Shown: positions 15,058 to 17,238 of the stretch, piece by piece
Numbering within the stretch: the stretch's first letter is position 1
How the letters are laid out: each line of letters starts with the position of its first letter
NCBI GenBank assembly: GCA_030607655.1
Contig: JAUWJN010000014.1
Location: forward strand, 1-17,238
DNA from: a bacterium
GTDB lineage: Bacteria; Armatimonadota; Zipacnadia; Zipacnadales; Zipacnadaceae
DNA: 17,238 nt
Reading direction: 5' to 3'
Position numbers and translations under genes: made by a program
The notes under the pieces: generated by a model
Seen by the model: only the letters and a program-made list of their open reading frames with translations
Told to the model about the DNA's origin: nothing
The model's database searches: none

Positions 15058-15777
15058 ATGGATCTGGGCATCAAAGACAAAGTAGCATTAGTGACGGGAG
15101 GCGCCCGAGGCATCGGGCGTGCTATTGCCCAGCGACTCGCCGACGAGGGTTGCCGGGTAGCGGTGGCCGATATAGATGAAGCAGCTCTGGCCGACTTGCC
15201 CCCTGACTGGCGGGGAGTGGCTTGTGATGTGACCAGCCAGGAACAGCTTGAAGATATGGTGCTTGCAATTAGTAAAGAGTTCGGCACCGTTGACATTCTG
15301 GTCAACAATGCGGGCATTGTCAGTTCCGATCGGCTTGCCGAGACCACGGTGGAGTCCTGGGAGCGGATTTTTCGGGTTAATCTGACCAGTGCCTTTACGC
15401 TCTGCAAACTGTTGCTGCCGGCGATGAAGCAACAAGGCTGGGGGCGGATTGTCATTGTTGCCTCTATGGCAGGTAAGGTGGGGGGCTTGACGGTCAGCGC
15501 GGCTTACTCCGCTTCCAAGGCCGGCCTGATCTCCTTGACCAAATCCGTAGCCCGGGAAGGAGCCCCCGAGGTGACTTCTAACGCCGTCGCTCCCGCCTTT
15601 ATTGACACGGATATGACACCCAGGGAGATAGCCCACACAATGATTAAGGATATACCAGTAGGGCGACTGGGCACTGCCGAAGAGGTCGCCGCCGCCGTAG
15701 CTTTTCTCGCCTCCGACCTGGCCGGCTTTATCACCGGCGAAATAGTAGACATCAACGGCGGACTCTTAATGGATTAG
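15058..15777 (+). CDS. SDR family oxidoreductase (second of three)
   Basis: A 239-residue classical SDR. TGGARGIG lies at residues 13-20, an acidic NAD-preferring Asp38 in VADID, NNAG at 83-86, and catalytic Asn108, Ser136, Tyr150 and Lys154 (YSASK). The reading frame also allows a TTG at 15037, but AAGGAG (15046-15051) is placed for the ATG at 15058, so that start was chosen. It begins 25 bases after the cyclase gene and ends 12 bases before the third SDR. NAD preference suggests an oxidation in a catabolic direction; the substrate is unknown. Confidence 0.88.
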   Translation: MDLGIKDKVALVTGGARGIGRAIAQRLADEGCRVAVADIDEAALADLPPDWRGVACDVTSQEQLEDMVLAISKEFGTVDILVNNAGIVSSDRLAETTVESWERIFRVNLTSAFTLCKLLLPAMKQQGWGRIVIVASMAGKVGGLTVSAAYSASKAGLISLTKSVAREGAPEVTSNAVAPAFIDTDMTPREIAHTMIKDIPVGRLGTAEEVAAAVAFLASDLAGFITGEIVDINGGLLMD

Positions 15778-15789
15778 GGGGAATCTTCT

Positions 15790-16557
15790 ATGGCTGAAAT
15801 CAGCTTCCGACTGGATAACAAGGTAGTAATGGTGACCGGAGGGGCGCGGGGAAGCGGCCAGGGCATTGCTCTAGCTAGCGCTCAAGCGGGTGCGGACCTG
15901 GTGCTGCTTGACATACGTGCTGATGAGTTGGAGGCCACAGCCGCCGAGCTTCGGGAGTTGGGCTACCAGGTTCTGCCCATAAACATAGATCTATGCGATC
16001 TGGCGGCTTTGGATGAGGCAGTCGCTCAGACTATGGACGAGTTAGGGAGAATTGATGTGCTGGTGAACTGTGCTGGCACCAACGTCTATCGCCAGTTTGT
16101 AGATGTGCCCGAAGAAGAGTACGATAAGATAATGGCGGTGAATCTGAAGGCGGTCTTCTTCCTCAGCCAGAAGGTAGCCCGCAGTATGATTGAAGCGGGC
16201 AAAGGCGGAAAGATAATCAATATCTGTTCGGCAATGGCCCTGGTCGGTGGGGAAATGCGGGCGGTTTATTGTACCTCCAAAGGCGGCCTACTCCAGCTCA
16301 CCAAGGTAATGGCGATAGAGCTGGCGGACCACGATATTCAGGTAAATGCCATCGCTCCTACTTTCATTCGCACCCAACTGAACATAGAAGCCTTCCAGGA
16401 CGAAGAGTTCTACAGCGAGATTATTCGGCGCATACCTGCTCACCACACTGGCGAGGTAGAAGATGTGGCCGGGGCGGTAGTCTATTTGGCTTCGCCGGCC
16501 GCTGACTTTGTCACCGGGCACTGCTTGTCAGTAGACGGCGGCTATGTGGCCTGGTAG
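15790..16557 (+). CDS. SDR family oxidoreductase (third of three)
   Basis: A 255-residue classical SDR. The cofactor loop is TGGARGSG (residues 16-23), with Ser in place of the usual Ile of GIG. Asp41 in LLDIR points to NAD. NCAG at 93-96 replaces NNAG, a tolerated variant. Catalytic residues Asn118, Ser147, Tyr160 and Lys164 (YCTSK) are all present, so it should be active. The ribosome site is a G-rich run just after the preceding stop. It is the last gene of the operon, ending 15 bases from the convergent argG stop, with no recognisable terminator between them. Confidence 0.87.
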   Translation: MAEISFRLDNKVVMVTGGARGSGQGIALASAQAGADLVLLDIRADELEATAAELRELGYQVLPINIDLCDLAALDEAVAQTMDELGRIDVLVNCAGTNVYRQFVDVPEEEYDKIMAVNLKAVFFLSQKVARSMIEAGKGGKIINICSAMALVGGEMRAVYCTSKGGLLQLTKVMAIELADHDIQVNAIAPTFIRTQLNIEAFQDEEFYSEIIRRIPAHHTGEVEDVAGAVVYLASPAADFVTGHCLSVDGGYVAW

Positions 16558-16572
16558 CAGGAGACCTGCATA

Positions 16573-17238
16573 CTACTTGTGCCCCAAGTGCCGCGCTATC
16601 CGGGCAGATACTCTGGCGGGCAGCGACCAGATATGGATGAAGCCTTCGGCGGCCGACTGGTCAAAAACATCAGCCTCAGCGTAGGTGGCCAGCTTATAAT
16701 CGTATAAAGACCACTCTGATTCGCGGGCTATTGCCTCACAGCGGCCCTTGTGGAGCTTTACGGTGACCTGGCCACTGACCCGTTTCTGGGTCTCAGCCAT
16801 AAAGGCGTCAAGCGCCTGGCGCAGCGGGGTGTACCATAGCCCATAATAGACCAGCTCGGCATAGCGCAGCTCCAGATAGGACTTAAAGTGCATAGTTTCC
16901 CTGTCCAGAGTGAGCGACTCCAAGTCCCGGTGGGCCTCCAGGATGATCGTCGCCGCCGGCGCCTCGTATAGTTCCCGCGATTTTATGCCCACCAGCCGGT
17001 TCTCCATCATATTAACCCGCCCGATGCCGTCAGCCCCGCCCAGCGCATTCAGACGGCTGATCAGTTGCGGCCCCCCCATCTTCTCGCCATCCAAGGCTAC
17101 CGGAATTCCCTGGTCGAAGTCTATCTGTACGTAGGTAGGTTCATCAGGGGCATCGGCGACGCTCACCGTCCACAGCCAGGCAGCTTCCGGCGGCTCCTGT
17201 GCCGGGTCTGCGATAGCGCCACCCTCAATGGCGCGCCC
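16573..17238 (-). CDS. argG: Argininosuccinate synthase, C-terminal half (N-terminus outside window)
   Basis: ArgG condenses citrulline and aspartate with ATP to argininosuccinate in arginine biosynthesis. The 222 codons in the window run open to its right edge. They match the C-terminal half of the roughly 400-residue enzyme: GRAIEGG followed by EPPE and WTVSVADAPDEP, then GIGRVNMMENRLVGIKSRE, YEAPAA, LVYYGLWYTPLR, LDAF and LYDYKLATY, and an IW.LP-type ending. GTG at 17166 is an internal valine, not the start, because conserved sequence continues upstream. The neighbouring gene beyond the window cannot be seen. Arginine synthesis appears unrelated to the adjacent operon. Confidence 0.95.
   Translation of the reverse strand, partial: GRAIEGGAIADPAQEPPEAAWLWTVSVADAPDEPTYVQIDFDQGIPVALDGEKMGGPQLISRLNALGGADGIGRVNMMENRLVGIKSRELYEAPAATIILEAHRDLESLTLDRETMHFKSYLELRYAELVYYGLWYTPLRQALDAFMAETQKRVSGQVTVKLHKGRCEAIARESEWSLYDYKLATYAEADVFDQSAAEGFIHIWSLPARVSARIARHLGHK

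Overview
The window is about 17.2 kb of dense bacterial chromosome with fairly high GC. Genes lie on both strands, and most starts have good Shine-Dalgarno sites. It carries housekeeping genes (glmS, thiD, menA, argG, a dihydrolipoamide dehydrogenase) and a long accessory catabolic operon. A menaquinone-type prenyltransferase together with an MttB-superfamily protein and a UroD-like methyltransferase suggests an anaerobe or facultative anaerobe, perhaps Chloroflexota or a Gram-positive lineage. That placement is an inference from gene content and protein flavour; nothing in the window is a taxonomic marker. I see no mobile element, tRNA, rRNA or CRISPR array.

Layout. Positions 1-1469 (minus) hold glmS, cut at its C-terminus by the window edge, with a clear sigma70-type promoter. 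A roughly 330-base non-coding stretch follows and carries the upstream region of the plus-strand pair lpdA (1980-3389, probable TTG start) and a TIM-barrel glycoside-hydrolase-like protein (3410-4564). Facing them is a minus-strand operon, in transcription order thiD, an RsmC/YbxB-like methyltransferase, a nitroreductase-family protein and a MenA-like UbiA prenyltransferase (7538 down to 4588). Its genes overlap or nearly touch. Divergent from thiD is a UroD/MtaA-like protein (ends 8818), whose conserved N-terminus runs upstream of its first canonical start codon.

The most interesting part is 8891-16557. A near-consensus promoter (TTGACA-17-TAAAAT) and a leader able to fold into a nested hairpin precede eight codirectional genes: an amidohydrolase-fold protein that has lost its metal ligands, an intact amidohydrolase overlapping it by 4 bases, a class III aminotransferase with a four-cysteine insert, a non-pyrrolysine MttB-like methyltransferase, an SDR dehydrogenase, a kynurenine-formamidase-like cyclase, and two more SDRs. 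The minus-strand C-terminal half of argG closes the window.

Interpretation. The eight-gene operon looks like a catabolic pathway for a small amine- and hydroxyl-bearing compound. MttB-like chemistry would remove a methyl group to a corrinoid protein, the aminotransferase would remove nitrogen, the SDRs would oxidise or reduce hydroxyl/keto groups, and the amidohydrolase and cyclase would hydrolyse amide, lactam or lactone bonds or decarboxylate. The UroD/MtaA-like protein just upstream could belong to the same methyl-transfer route. No corrinoid protein, corrinoid activator or transporter is visible here, so the route would need partners elsewhere. The substrate cannot be named from sequence alone.
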